The translations under genes were made by a program, and so were the position numbers. Below are positions 40,488 to 49,746 of a stretch of DNA of 64,000 nucleotides, in pieces. This DNA comes from Halorubrum trapanicum (GTDB lineage: Archaea; Halobacteriota; Halobacteria; Halobacteriales; Haloferacaceae): assembly GCF_002355655.1 (NCBI RefSeq), contig NZ_AP017569.1, positions 62,001 through 126,000 on the forward strand, written 5' to 3'. The stretch's first letter is position 1. Each line of letters starts with the position of its first letter. The notes beneath the pieces are model-generated. The model searched no databases and had not been told where the DNA came from. It worked only from the letters and a program-made list of their open reading frames with translations.

Positions 40488-41269
40488 CTCGATTCCCGCT
40501 CGACCCGGGGCTCCGGGAACAGCTCCTCGTCGTCGCGCTCGCCGATCCACTCCGCCAGCTGGACGAGCTGGTCCGCGGCGGCCTCGAACAGGCGCTCTGC
40601 CTTTTCCGCCGTCACGTCGGTCGGGTCGCCGAACGCGCCGTTCGCGGAGTTGTCGACCGAGTCGTAGAACGTCCGGGCGCCGTGGACGGTCGTCTCCGCG
40701 CTCTCGAGGTCGACGAGGCCGCCGTCGCGGGCGTCTTCGAGCCGGTTCTCGCGGACGAGCTCGGGCGCGAGATGGGTGATCATCGCGGTCTCCTTCGGAC
40801 CGGCGTGGGGGCCGTTGCGCTCGAACAGCTCGTCGACCAGCTCCGGGATCGACTCGTCCCACATCCACTCGACGGCGTAAGCCACCTCGTCCTCGTGGAG
40901 CCGGCGGCCGACCTCCCGGAGGTGCTGGACGTTGCCGCCGTGGGCGTTCACGAACACGATACGGTCGATGCCGTGGTACGCGAGGTTCCGCGAGAACGAC
41001 TCGACGTAGTCGCGGAACTCCGGCGGGTCGACCCACATCGTCCCCGGGAACTGTCGGTGGTGGGGGCTGACACCGACGTTGACCGTCGGCGTTCGGAACG
41101 CGTCGGAGCGGTCCGCGGCCGCCGTCGCGAGCCCCTCGGCGATCAGGTGGTCGGTCGCGAGCGGGAGGTGCGGGCCGTGCTGTTCGGTCGAGCCGAGCGG
41201 GACGAGCGCGACGGAACCGGGAGACAGCGCGTCGCCCAACTCCGGCCAGGTGTGGTCCGCGAGGTACAT
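40484..41269 (-). CDS. Creatininase-family hydrolase (possible ArfB-type formamide hydrolase)
   Basis: 261 aa from the ATG at 41269. The metal site is visible: PLGSTEQHGPHLPLATDHLI (Glu, His, Asp), GVSPHHRQFPGT, VNAHGGN and an acidic glutamate in AGPKETAM. The archaeal family includes ArfB, which deformylates the FAPy ribotide in riboflavin/F420 synthesis, as well as creatinine amidohydrolases; the exact substrate is uncertain. Divergent from NAC. Members are cytosolic, oligomeric metal enzymes. Confidence 0.82.
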   Translation of the reverse strand: MYLADHTWPELGDALSPGSVALVPLGSTEQHGPHLPLATDHLIAEGLATAAADRSDAFRTPTVNVGVSPHHRQFPGTMWVDPPEFRDYVESFSRNLAYHGIDRIVFVNAHGGNVQHLREVGRRLHEDEVAYAVEWMWDESIPELVDELFERNGPHAGPKETAMITHLAPELVRENRLEDARDGGLVDLESAETTVHGARTFYDSVDNSANGAFGDPTDVTAEKAERLFEAAADQLVQLAEWIGERDDEELFPEPRVERESS

Positions 41270-41394
41270 ACCTCCGCCTCGCGCGCGACACGTATCAACC
41301 CCGTCGTCTCGGTCGGGTTCGCCGGGATCGGGCGGAGCAGATCGCCCCGACATCGAGCGCGCCGGTCCTCGCCGCCGCGCCGGCTCTGCGCCCC

Positions 41395-41417
41395 GTGTCG
41401 ACACCCTTTTTGTGTCG
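41395..41417. promoter_or_regulatory. Palindromic operator/promoter candidate of nac
   Basis: GTGTCGACAC (41395-41404) is a perfect palindrome, and CGACAC (41399-41404) pairs with GTGTCG (41412-41417) across CCTTTTT, which is probably the TATA element; the nac ATG is at 41437. Confidence 0.4.
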
Positions 41418-41436
41418 TCCGGCCGAACCGGTTGGC

Positions 41437-41856
41437 ATGTTCGGAGGCGGCGGCATGAACCCGCGGAAGATGAAACAGATGATGAAACAGATGGGAATCG
41501 ACGTCGAGGAGCTCGACGCCGAGCGGGTCGTCATCGAGACGGCCGACGGCGACGACCTCGTCTTCGACGGCGCTCAGGTCACCAAGATGGACGCACAGGG
41601 CCAGGAGACCTACCAGATCGTCGGCTCGCCGGACGCGGTGGCCGACGCGGGCGCGGGCGGCGGCGCGACGGCAGTCGAGGGGGGCGACGAGCCCGCGCTC
41701 GACGACGGTGACGACGCGGACGACGGTGACGACGGCATCCCCGAGGAGGACGTGAAACTGGTCGCCCAGCAGGCGGGCGTCTCGAAGGAGGCCGCCCGCG
41801 AGGCGCTGGAGGCGGCCAACGGCGAGCCCGCGCGAGCGATCGCCGACCTGCAGTGA
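41437..41856 (+). CDS. nac: Nascent polypeptide-associated complex (NAC) protein, alpha-type
   Basis: 139 aa from the ATG at 41437 (MFGGGGMNPRKMKQMMKQMG, a hallmark of archaeal NAC). The NAC domain occupies about 20-70 (ERVVIETADGDDLVFDGAQV). A C-terminal UBA domain lies at about 97-139 (EDVKLVAQQAGVSKEAAREA). It forms a homodimer at the ribosomal exit tunnel. The stop overlaps the trmI GTG start by 4 nt, so the two are coupled, a pairing conserved in many archaea. Confidence 0.93.
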   Translation: MFGGGGMNPRKMKQMMKQMGIDVEELDAERVVIETADGDDLVFDGAQVTKMDAQGQETYQIVGSPDAVADAGAGGGATAVEGGDEPALDDGDDADDGDDGIPEEDVKLVAQQAGVSKEAAREALEAANGEPARAIADLQ

Positions 41857-42593
41857 CGGACGCCGCGTACCTGCTCGTCCACGAGGACCGCGAGTACTTA
41901 CTAGAGCCCGGCGAGGAGTTCGGCACCGACCTCGGCGTGATCGAGGTCCCCGAGGACGTCGCGGCCGGCGACGAGGTCGAGACGCACCTCGGCACCGTCT
42001 TCGAAGTCCGCGCGCTCCGCGGCCCCGACCTGTTCAACCACCTCGAACGCACCGGCGCGCCGATGATGCCGCGCGACGTGGGGCTCGTGATGGGCCACAC
42101 GGGCGCGTCCGGCGGCGACCGCGTCCTCGACGCCGGCACCGGGACGGGGATCCTCGCGGCGTACCTCGGCCGCGCGGGCGCCGACGTGACGACCTACGAG
42201 GTCGACCCCGAGTTCGCCGAGGTCGCCCGCGGGAACATGGCGACCGCGGGCGTCGCCGACCGCGTCGAGGTCCGGACCGGCGACCTCACCGAGGAGCTGG
42301 ACGCGCTCGCCGAGGGCGAGCCGTTCGACGTCCTGACGCTCGACACGGGAGACGCCCCGGCGGTCGTCGAACGCGCCGCCGACCTGCTCGCGCCCGGCGG
42401 TCACCTGGCCGTCTACTCCCCGTTTGTCGAGGGGACCCGCGACGCGGTCCTCGCCGCCCGCGAGGCGGGCCTCTCGGAGGTCGAGACGCTCGAAACGATC
42501 CAGCGCGAGATGGACTTCTCCGACCGTGGCTCCCGCCCCTCCACGGCGGGCGTGGGGCACACGGGGTACCTCGTGTTCGCGCGAGCGCCCTGA
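41853..42593 (+). CDS. trmI: tRNA (adenine-N1)-methyltransferase TrmI
   Basis: 246 aa; GTG start at 41853 within GTGA. The N-terminal small beta domain (residues 1-70) is followed by the Rossmann methyltransferase: VLDAGTGTGILAAYLGR (SAM motif I), TYEVDPEFAEVARGN, VRTGDLTEEL and LTLDTGDAPAV. It methylates A57/A58 in the T-loop of tRNA. Adjacency to nac points to a translation-related operon. Confidence 0.9.
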   Translation: MTDAAYLLVHEDREYLLEPGEEFGTDLGVIEVPEDVAAGDEVETHLGTVFEVRALRGPDLFNHLERTGAPMMPRDVGLVMGHTGASGGDRVLDAGTGTGILAAYLGRAGADVTTYEVDPEFAEVARGNMATAGVADRVEVRTGDLTEELDALAEGEPFDVLTLDTGDAPAVVERAADLLAPGGHLAVYSPFVEGTRDAVLAAREAGLSEVETLETIQREMDFSDRGSRPSTAGVGHTGYLVFARAP

Positions 42594-42709
42594 GTTCGGC
42601 GCTCACGACGTTTCTCTCCCGTCGCTTTCTCTCCCAGTTTTCCTCCCTCAGCGGCGCGCCCCCGTGACCGGCGCAACGCTCATTCGGATCGCGGTAGTCA
42701 CCGATCGGT

Positions 42710-43720
42710 GTGACCGCGGACGACGCCGGAACCGAGGCCGACTCCGAGGCCGCGAGCGACGACTTCGACGGGGCGTCCGAGATCGCCGACGTCCTTCCGC
42801 GTCCCGACGACCCGCTCGCCGAGGCGGTCGAGGCCGCGCTGGCGGGGCGGTCCGCGGTCGTCGCGGTCGGCGTGCCGATCCGGCTGCTCCCGGCAGTGCT
42901 CGCGGCCCGAGAGCGCTCGTCGGGGGACCCGTGGCGGATCGCGTGCCGCCCCGGCGTCGTCGACGCGCTCTCACGGGCGCTCGTCCTCGGCAGCGCGGTC
43001 GCCGAGGCGGTCGAGGGCGGCGAAATCCGGATCCGGACCGGCGAGCCGCTCGGACACGGGACGGGCGGGACGCTGTTCGCCGGCCCCGAGCGCGTCGACG
43101 CCGTGGTCGGCCCCCGGGGAGGTCGGACGCTCGCGACGACGGCGGCCGACGCTCAGGTAGCGGCGGCCGGTTCGGAGGCTGTCGACGGCACCCGCGCGAC
43201 GGCCGAGTCGCGGTTCGACGCGGCGTCGGCGGCGACCGTCGGGATGCCCTCGCGGACTCGGCTTCTCGCCCATGCGCGCGAGGTCCTCGACGACCGGTTC
43301 GCGGACGACCTGGCGGCCCTGCTGGCGTCGCTCGCTCCCGGCGAGTTCGGCCGCACGACCGGGGTGACGGACCGGACGCTGCTCGTCGCGCTCGCGGCGC
43401 GACACGACCACCTCTTCCGGGACCTGCGGACCTGGGTCGGGACCGACGGCGTCGGGATCGCCCCGGCCCAGGAGTTCACCGGTGACCGGCAGGCGCTCGT
43501 GGATCGGGGGCTGATCGAGTCGATCAAGGTGCCGATGGGGCCGGGGCGGCCGATGCTCCGGCTCCGCGCGGTCGACGACGCGCTGTTGCGCGCCCGCGTC
43601 GAGGAGGTGCCGAGCGTCCTCCGAGGTCGGTTCGCGCTGCCGACCGACGCGGACGGGCGGATCCGGGACGACGCGAGCCGCGAGGGGCGACGGCCGGTGT
43701 GGGAGCGGCGGCGGTGGTGA
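42710..43720 (+). CDS. TbsP-like (DUF5821) transcriptional regulator
   Basis: 336 aa; GTG start at 42710. An acidic N-terminus is followed by an alpha/beta domain (about 25-200) with TRLLAHAREVLDDRFADDLA. A C-terminal winged helix at about 220-300 has LLVALAARHDHLFRDLRTWV, then GLIESIKVPMGPGRPMLRLR, very similar to haloarchaeal TbsP regulators, where the wing ends in VP-x-x-x-GRPR-x-R-L. In Haloferax TbsP acts with TrmB on gluconeogenic genes (established there). The target here is unknown; it is upstream of an aminotransferase gene. Confidence 0.7.
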   Translation: MTADDAGTEADSEAASDDFDGASEIADVLPRPDDPLAEAVEAALAGRSAVVAVGVPIRLLPAVLAARERSSGDPWRIACRPGVVDALSRALVLGSAVAEAVEGGEIRIRTGEPLGHGTGGTLFAGPERVDAVVGPRGGRTLATTAADAQVAAAGSEAVDGTRATAESRFDAASAATVGMPSRTRLLAHAREVLDDRFADDLAALLASLAPGEFGRTTGVTDRTLLVALAARHDHLFRDLRTWVGTDGVGIAPAQEFTGDRQALVDRGLIESIKVPMGPGRPMLRLRAVDDALLRARVEEVPSVLRGRFALPTDADGRIRDDASREGRRPVWERRRW

Positions 43721-43811
43721 CTCCCCGAGACAGATTCGGCTTCGGGTCCCCGGATCGGCCCGCCGGTCCCACGTAACAAGAACTAACTCGCGGCGGCGCC
43801 CTCACACGGAC

Positions 43812-44933
43812 ATGACGACGTTCTCCGACAGGGTCGAGCGGATCTCGATAAGCGGGATCCGCGAGGTGTTCGAGGCGGCCGGCGACGACGCGATCAACCT
43901 CGGGCTCGGCCAGCCCGACTTCCCGACGCCGGACCACGCCCGGCGGGCGGCCGTCGACGCCATCGAGTCCGGGAAGGCCGACGCCTACACCGAGAACAAG
44001 GGGATCCGGTCGCTGCGGGAGGCGATCGCCGAGAAGCACCGCGCCGACCAGGGGGTCGACCTCGACCCCGGGAACGTCGTCGCGACCGCGGGCGGCAGCG
44101 AGGCGCTCCACGTCGCCCTCGAAGCCCACGTCGACGCGGGCGACGAGGTGTTGATCCCGGACCCGGGATTCGTCTCCTACGACGCGCTGACGAAGCTGAC
44201 CGGCGGCGAGCCGGTCTCCGTGCCGCTCCGCGACGACCTCACGATCGACCCGAACGCCATCGAGGACGCCATCACCGACGACACGGCGGCGTTCATCGTG
44301 AACTCGCCTGGCAACCCCACGGGCGCGGTCTCCTCCGAGGCGGACGTCCGGAAGTTCGCCCGCATCGCCGACGAACACGACGTGCTCTGTATCTCCGACG
44401 AGGTGTACGAGTACACCGTCTTCGACGGCGAGCACCACTCGCCGATCGAGTTCGCCGAGACCGACAACGTCGTGGTCGTCAACTCCGCCTCGAAGCTGTT
44501 CTCGATGACGGGCTGGCGGCTCGGGTGGGTGTACGGCGCCGAGGAGCGCGTCGAGCGCATGTTGCGCGTCCACCAGTACGCGCAGGCGTGCGCCTCGGCG
44601 CCGGCGCAGTACGCCGCGGAGGCCGCGCTGCGGGGCGACCGCGGCGTCGTCGACGAGATGACCGACTCCTTCGAGCGCCGCCGCGACATCCTGCTCGACG
44701 GCTTCGACGACATCGGCATCGACTGCCCGACGCCGCAGGGCGCGTTCTACGCGATGCCGCGCGTCCCGGAGGGGTTCGTCGACGAGTGTCTCGACCGCGG
44801 CGTGGTCGTCGTCCCCGGTGAGGCGTTCGGCGAGGGCGGCGCCGGCCACGCGCGCATCTCGTACGCGACCGACGAGGACGAGCTCCGCGAGGCGCTCGAC
44901 GTGATGGCCGAGGCGTACGAGGCGGTCCGCTGA
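43812..44933 (+). CDS. Pyridoxal-phosphate-dependent aminotransferase (AspC/AspB type)
   Basis: 373 aa. Class I aminotransferase fold: INLGLGQPDFPTP, AYTENKGIRSLREAIAEKH, NSPGNPTGAV, CISDEVYEYTVF and the PLP lysine in NSASKLFSMTGWRLGWVYG, then YAQACASAPAQYAAEAAL. An aspartate or aromatic aminotransferase role is plausible; substrate specificity cannot be determined. Start: ATG at 43812, with AACAAGAACTAA-type AT bases about 25 nt upstream. Confidence 0.88.
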   Translation: MTTFSDRVERISISGIREVFEAAGDDAINLGLGQPDFPTPDHARRAAVDAIESGKADAYTENKGIRSLREAIAEKHRADQGVDLDPGNVVATAGGSEALHVALEAHVDAGDEVLIPDPGFVSYDALTKLTGGEPVSVPLRDDLTIDPNAIEDAITDDTAAFIVNSPGNPTGAVSSEADVRKFARIADEHDVLCISDEVYEYTVFDGEHHSPIEFAETDNVVVVNSASKLFSMTGWRLGWVYGAEERVERMLRVHQYAQACASAPAQYAAEAALRGDRGVVDEMTDSFERRRDILLDGFDDIGIDCPTPQGAFYAMPRVPEGFVDECLDRGVVVVPGEAFGEGGAGHARISYATDEDELREALDVMAEAYEAVR

Positions 44934-44956
44934 GGCGGGCTCGAAACGCCTCGCCC

Positions 44957-45955
44957 TCAGTTGTCCTCTCCCTCCAAAATACGGAGGGAGCGTTCGTAGT
45001 ACTCACCGTCGTACCGAATCATTTCCCTCTCGGTCTCGCGGACGTCGGCGTCGTTCAGAATATTCCCGTCGATGTACGGGCGAGCGTCTATCGCGCGGAG
45101 TAGTTCGACGTAGGCGTCGGAGTACGGGTGCGTCTCGCTGTACTCCTCGCCGTCCGCCCCCCTGACGATCCGTCTGGCCTCCGCGGAGAGGTCGTCCGAC
45201 GTGATTCTGGAGCCGACGAACGTCCCTCGGAGGATCGCTTCCATCCGTTCCGGGGTCTCGGCGATCGCTTCCGCGGTCGGGCGGTACACCGCCTCGTGGA
45301 ATCGCTCGCGCTCGATTTCGACCCGATAGGTGGTGTCTCGATAGGTCACGTGGTCGGGGTCGCCGTCGTCGAGCAGCGCGCTCTCGGTCCGAGCTGACTC
45401 GGCTCGGTACACGTAGCCACCGCGCTCGACCAGCCCGAGCGGGTAGCCTCCGTCGTGCCCGCGGGCCCGCGCGGCGAAGTGGGCTATCCCGACTGCGCGC
45501 TGGTCGCCCTCGGGGAGGTCCCCGTCCTCGCTGGCGTCGACCGCCGACTCGACGTCGTCGTCGGGCTCGAAGAGGCGGAGAACCGGGTGCGTCTCGACGA
45601 CCTCGTCGACGACGACGGAGCCGAGCTGGTAGTAGGTCCCGTCACGGAGGACGTACGCCGGGTCGTCGGGGCTCGCGAAGAACGGCTTGCGGTGCTGGGT
45701 CGTGTACGACTCGCCCGCCAGAACCGCGTCGAGGGCCGCCTCGTCCCACCCTTCGGGCGGGTCGTCGCGGTCGTGAGCGTAGCGGTCGCGCAGCGTCCCG
45801 TCGATCCGCGAGAGCGAGAGCCTGAGCTCCGGTCCGTCGCCGTCGTCCGCGTCGCCGTCGCTGCCGGTTCCGAGACAGCCAGCGGCGGCGGCGCCGATGC
45901 CGCCCGCGAGCGCGCCGGCGAGGAGTCGGCGGCGGGAGGGCGCGAGTTCGTACAT
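44957..45955 (-). CDS. Haloarchaeal lipoprotein, function unknown
   Basis: 332 aa from the ATG at 45955. Lipobox RRRLLAGALAGGIGAAAAGC, so lipid-anchored outside the membrane. The body is acidic, repetitive in Asp/Glu, with YYQLGSVVVDEVVETHPVLRLFEPDDD and TTYRVEIERERFHEAVYRP. No enzymatic motif recognised. Divergent from metK. It resembles lineage-specific surface lipoproteins. Confidence 0.8.
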   Translation of the reverse strand: MYELAPSRRRLLAGALAGGIGAAAAGCLGTGSDGDADDGDGPELRLSLSRIDGTLRDRYAHDRDDPPEGWDEAALDAVLAGESYTTQHRKPFFASPDDPAYVLRDGTYYQLGSVVVDEVVETHPVLRLFEPDDDVESAVDASEDGDLPEGDQRAVGIAHFAARARGHDGGYPLGLVERGGYVYRAESARTESALLDDGDPDHVTYRDTTYRVEIERERFHEAVYRPTAEAIAETPERMEAILRGTFVGSRITSDDLSAEARRIVRGADGEEYSETHPYSDAYVELLRAIDARPYIDGNILNDADVRETEREMIRYDGEYYERSLRILEGEDN

Positions 45956-46100
45956 GCGGGCCGTACAGGCGGGCGACTGAAAGGTATTGCCGAAACGCAA
46001 ACGCCGGCTTGAGTCACCGGGGCCGACGCCGACGGAGCGAGCGTCCGCCCCCGGCTGGAATTACCTCAGGTTATTCGACGCCACTGAAGAGTTTCCGCAA

Positions 46101-46107
46101 GTTATAC
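46101..46107 (+). promoter_or_regulatory. TATA-like box of the SAM synthetase gene
   Basis: GTTATAC, about 27 nt before the ATG at 46134; AT-rich context compared with the flank. Confidence 0.45.
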
Positions 46108-46133
46108 CGTCGCCCGCGGAGTATCCGGCGGTA

Positions 46134-47336
46134 ATGGACCGGAACATACAGGTCAGCCGCCTCGACCGGCAGGCGGTCGAGGACCAGGAGGTCGAAATCG
46201 TCGAGCGAAAGGGGATCGGTCACCCCGACTCCATCTGTGACGGCGTCGCGGAGTCCGTCTCGCGGGCCCTCTCGCAGCTCTACTTGGACCGCGTCGGCAA
46301 GGTGCTGCACTACAACACCGACGAGACGCAGCTGGTCGCCGGCCGCGCGGCGCCCGCGTTCGGCGGCGGCGAGGTCGTCGAGCCCATCTACATCCTCATC
46401 GTCGGCCGCGCCACGAAGGAGTACGACGGCGAGCAGCTCCCGGTCGACTCGACCGCGCTGGCGGCCGCCCGCGAGTACCTCTCCGAGGCGATCCCGGAGC
46501 TGGAGTACGGCACCGACGTGGTCGTCGACGTCAAGCTCGGCGAGGGCTCGGGCGACCTCCAGGACGTGTTCGGCGAGGAGACCCAAGAGGTCCCGATGGC
46601 CAACGACACCTCCTTCGGCGTCGGCCACGCGCCGCTCACCGAGACGGAGACCATCGTCCACGAGGCCGAGCGCGCGCTCAACACGACCTACCACGACGAC
46701 CACCCCGAGCTCGGCCCCGACGTGAAGATCATGGGCAAACGCGAGGGCGACCGGATCGACATCACCGTCGCCGCCGCGATGGTCGACGCCTACGTCGACG
46801 GGCTCGACGAGTACGACGATGCGGTCGCGTCCGTCCGCGAGTACGTCGACGGCCTCGCTCGCGACTACACCGACCGCGAGGTCGGCGTCGACGTCAACAC
46901 CGCCGACGACTACGACGAGGGCTCCGTCTACCTCACCGTCACCGGCACCTCCGCCGAGCAGGGCGACGACGGCTCGGTCGGCCGCGGCAACCGCGCGAAC
47001 GGGCTCATCACCCCGAACCGACCGATGTCGATGGAGGCGACCTCCGGGAAGAACCCCGTCAACCACATCGGGAAGATCTACAACCTCCTCTCGACCCGCG
47101 TCGCCGAGTCCGTCACGGGCGAGGTCGACGGCATCCGCGACCTCCAGGTCCGTCTGCTCTCGCAGATCGGCCGCCCGATCGACGAGCCGCACGTCGCGGA
47201 CGCGCAGATCGTCACGGAGGAGGGCGTCGCGCTGGACGACATCGAGGCGGACGTCCTCGACATCGTCGACCGCGAGCTGGCCGACGTGACGGACGTGACC
47301 CGCAGCGTCATCGAGGGCGACGTCTCGACGTTCTGA
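46134..47336 (+). CDS. Archaeal S-adenosylmethionine synthetase (MAT)
   Basis: 400 aa, archaeal class (not homologous in detail to bacterial MetK). Motifs include [84 protein letters not shown] and [14 protein letters not shown]. It makes SAM from methionine and ATP in the cytosol. Start: ATG at 46134; the frame farther upstream is not coding. Its product feeds the several methyltransferases in this window. Confidence 0.95.
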   Translation: MDRNIQVSRLDRQAVEDQEVEIVERKGIGHPDSICDGVAESVSRALSQLYLDRVGKVLHYNTDETQLVAGRAAPAFGGGEVVEPIYILIVGRATKEYDGEQLPVDSTALAAAREYLSEAIPELEYGTDVVVDVKLGEGSGDLQDVFGEETQEVPMANDTSFGVGHAPLTETETIVHEAERALNTTYHDDHPELGPDVKIMGKREGDRIDITVAAAMVDAYVDGLDEYDDAVASVREYVDGLARDYTDREVGVDVNTADDYDEGSVYLTVTGTSAEQGDDGSVGRGNRANGLITPNRPMSMEATSGKNPVNHIGKIYNLLSTRVAESVTGEVDGIRDLQVRLLSQIGRPIDEPHVADAQIVTEEGVALDDIEADVLDIVDRELADVTDVTRSVIEGDVSTF

Positions 47337-47441
47337 GCGGGCCGCCGGCCGACCGCTCCGGCGCGGTCGCTCGTCCGGTCACTCGCTCCGCCCCGCCCGG
47401 CGACCGCAACGGATTTGCGCCGCCCGGTCCGAAGTGCGCCC

Positions 47442-47894
47442 ATGACGCGGGTGTGTCTCCTCGGCGACCCCGACGTGGAGCTCTCCTACGAGCTGCTCTC
47501 CCGCGAGACGGCTCGCGACGCGCTCGCGACCTACGACGTCGAGGAGCCGTTCGAGAACAGCGTCGCCGTCGACACCGTGAGCCTCGGCGCCGCCGTCTCC
47601 CTCCTCAACGACCTCGACTGGTACCTCGTCCGCTTCGTCGAGGAGGCGCTCGTGCTGGAGCCGTCCGTCGCGACCGACGAGTGGCTCTCGCGGGGCCTCG
47701 CCCGTGAGGTTCGCGACGGCGACGTCCCGCCGGAGGAGACCGACCAGCGCCTGAAGGTGTTCGGGCTCGTCGACGGCCGCCCGGTCGAGCCCCTCTTCGT
47801 CCGCCGGCGACAGGGAGAGACGCCCGAGTACGACCTCCGCGACGTCGACGAGACGGTGATCGTCCGCGTGAGCGAGTCCGAGTTCTCCGGATGA
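47442..47894 (+). CDS. DUF5804-like haloarchaeal protein
   Basis: 150 aa from the ATG at 47442 (MTRVCLLGDPDVELSYELLS). A small alpha/beta protein with VSLGAAVSLLNDLDWYLVRF and EYDLRDVDETVIVRV at the end. No catalytic motifs. The family (I associate it with DUF5804) is haloarchaeal and of unknown function. Convergent with the next gene, 16 bp away. Confidence 0.65.
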   Translation: MTRVCLLGDPDVELSYELLSRETARDALATYDVEEPFENSVAVDTVSLGAAVSLLNDLDWYLVRFVEEALVLEPSVATDEWLSRGLAREVRDGDVPPEETDQRLKVFGLVDGRPVEPLFVRRRQGETPEYDLRDVDETVIVRVSESEFSG

Positions 47895-47910
47895 AAGCGG
47901 AGGCCCCTCC

Positions 47911-48456
47911 TCACTCGTCGACTTCCGCGAGGATCCGTGTCCGGACCGGGTCGACGTCGACCGGCGCCCACGCCTCCACGTCGTAGGTCACGTCCGCGAG
48001 CGTCTCCAAGCGGTCGTCGTCGCCTTCCCCTATCGCCTCGATCGCCTCCTCGCGGAGCCGGTCGAGCACCGCGTCCGCGAGTGCCTCGCGGTCGACGCCG
48101 CGGTCGGGCACGTCGAGGATGTGCGGGAGGTCCTCGGCGCCCTCCGGGAGCGTCGGGAACGCCGCCGGACCGACCGCGAGCGCGGTCGACTCCTCGGCGT
48201 GCTCGGTTTCGGCGTCCGCGAGGTCGCCCGCGTCGCCCCCCGAGAGCGCGTCGGCCGGCGCCGGCACGAGCGCGTACTCGGCGACCGCGAGGTCGATGGC
48301 GGCGTCGATGGCGTCCTCGTCGACCTCGGCGCGCTGCTTGAACGCAAGCTCGGAGAGCGCCCGCGACAGCTCCGTGCGGGTGAGCCACCCGAACAGGTCG
48401 ACGACGCCGGCGAGGTCGTCGCGCGCGGCGACGCTCGGCCCGCTTCCGTCCGCCAT
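47911..48456 (-). CDS. Conserved haloarchaeal protein
   Basis: 181 aa from the ATG at 48456. The N-terminal half resembles a small helical/HTH region (GVVDLFGWLTRTELSRALSE, then LAFKQRAEVDEDAID). The second half (FPTLPEGAEDLPHILDVPDR, DREALADAVLDRLREEAIEA) is helical and acidic. It directly follows the glycosyltransferase gene (starts 1 bp apart), so they are co-transcribed. A regulatory or accessory role is possible; no family assigned with confidence. Confidence 0.7.
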   Translation of the reverse strand: MADGSGPSVAARDDLAGVVDLFGWLTRTELSRALSELAFKQRAEVDEDAIDAAIDLAVAEYALVPAPADALSGGDAGDLADAETEHAEESTALAVGPAAFPTLPEGAEDLPHILDVPDRGVDREALADAVLDRLREEAIEAIGEGDDDRLETLADVTYDVEAWAPVDVDPVRTRILAEVDE

Positions 48457-48457
48457 C

Positions 48458-49642
48458 TCAGTCCTCCCCCGGAGCGGGCTCCGCCTGCCCGTCGTCGGTC
48501 GCCTGAGCGCCGGCGGCGTCGATCCCGCCGGTCGCCCCGTCGCCGCGAACCCCATCGAGGTCCGCGCGCGCGGCCTCCCGGACCTCATCGGGGTCGACCG
48601 GCGCGTCCTCCCACGCCGGGAGCCGGGTGTCGGGACCGGGCTCGCCGAGCGCCTCGGCATAGGTCGCCACCTGCGACCGCTCGTCGGCCGCGTCGTACGA
48701 GAGGCCGTTGAACCCCGCGTCGGTCGCGTAGCCGTCGACCAGCGTCTCCGCGGCGTCGCGGTACCGCTCTGCGAGGCCGTCGTAGTCGACGTCGACGCCG
48801 GCGTCCTCGACCGCGCGCAGCGTCGCCGCGCCGACCGCCCGGCTCATGTCGGCGAGCCCGGTCGGCCCCTCGACGGAGCGGTGGTCGTGCTCGTAGCGCC
48901 CGAGGTCGACCTGCGCGCTGTCCGCGAAGCCCGCGTGGCCGAACGCCTCGCCCAGCGTCCCGACCTCCAGCCCCCAGCCGCGCTGGACGCGGAGCCGCGA
49001 GACGAGGTCGCTCGTCGCCGCGAATTCGCCCGCGAGCGCGTAGCGGAACGCGGAGAGGTACTCCAAGACGTCGGGCGTTCGGCCGGGCGCGGCGTCGCCG
49101 AGCGCGCGGACGAGCGGCCGGAAGAACAGCCGGAACAGCCGTCCGTACAGCGAGCCGTCCTCGACGCGGGCGTAGTACCCCTTCGAGAAGTCGTAGCCGC
49201 GCCCCAGCGGGAACAGCAGTCGGTTGACGAACGCCGGCGAGTAGGTCTTCGTGTCGGCGTCGTGGACGACGACGAACTCCTCGTCGAGCGCGCGGCCGAG
49301 GGCGAGCCACACGTCCCGCCCCTTGCCGCGCTCGCCGTCGAGCCCCCGCGCCTCCAGCAGCGACGCGAGCCGCGGGCCGTCGCACCACAGCGTCTCGACG
49401 TCGAGGTCGAACCCGTCGAGCCAGTCCGCGAACGATCCGACGCGGTCGGCCGACGCCCGCAGCGGCACGATCACCCGGGCCGGGTCGACCGTCTCCAGCG
49501 TCGAGAGCACGCGCTCGGCCGCGAGCGTCCCGTACTCGCGCTCGGTCATCGGTACGACGACCGCCGCGCGGTCCGTCGGGGCGTCGGGCCGGTGGTCGGT
49601 CAACGCGTGAAGGGTCGTCACGCGCTCCTGAACGTACTCCAT
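48458..49642 (-). CDS. GT81-like glycosyltransferase (glucosyl/mannosyl-3-phosphoglycerate synthase type)
   Basis: 394 aa. GT-A fold: AVVVPMTEREYGTLAAERVL (nucleotide-sugar binding), VVHDADTKTYSPAFVNRLLF with the metal-binding D-x-D, then YDFSKGYYARVEDGSLYGRL and QRGWGLEVGTLGEAFGHAGF, as in glucosyl-3-phosphoglycerate synthases. The family makes compatible solutes; whether this enzyme does so in a salt-in haloarchaeon is unclear, and a polysaccharide role is an alternative. It begins an operon with the gene at 47911. Confidence 0.78.
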   Translation of the reverse strand: MEYVQERVTTLHALTDHRPDAPTDRAAVVVPMTEREYGTLAAERVLSTLETVDPARVIVPLRASADRVGSFADWLDGFDLDVETLWCDGPRLASLLEARGLDGERGKGRDVWLALGRALDEEFVVVHDADTKTYSPAFVNRLLFPLGRGYDFSKGYYARVEDGSLYGRLFRLFFRPLVRALGDAAPGRTPDVLEYLSAFRYALAGEFAATSDLVSRLRVQRGWGLEVGTLGEAFGHAGFADSAQVDLGRYEHDHRSVEGPTGLADMSRAVGAATLRAVEDAGVDVDYDGLAERYRDAAETLVDGYATDAGFNGLSYDAADERSQVATYAEALGEPGPDTRLPAWEDAPVDPDEVREAARADLDGVRGDGATGGIDAAGAQATDDGQAEPAPGED

Positions 49643-49746
49643 TTACCGATCACACGGGAGCGACGCTCAAAACAGGTGCGGTACCGTAGGCGCGTGCCGG
49701 TCTCGGCCGGTCGCGCGAGCGACCCGACCGATCGGCCCCCGACCGC

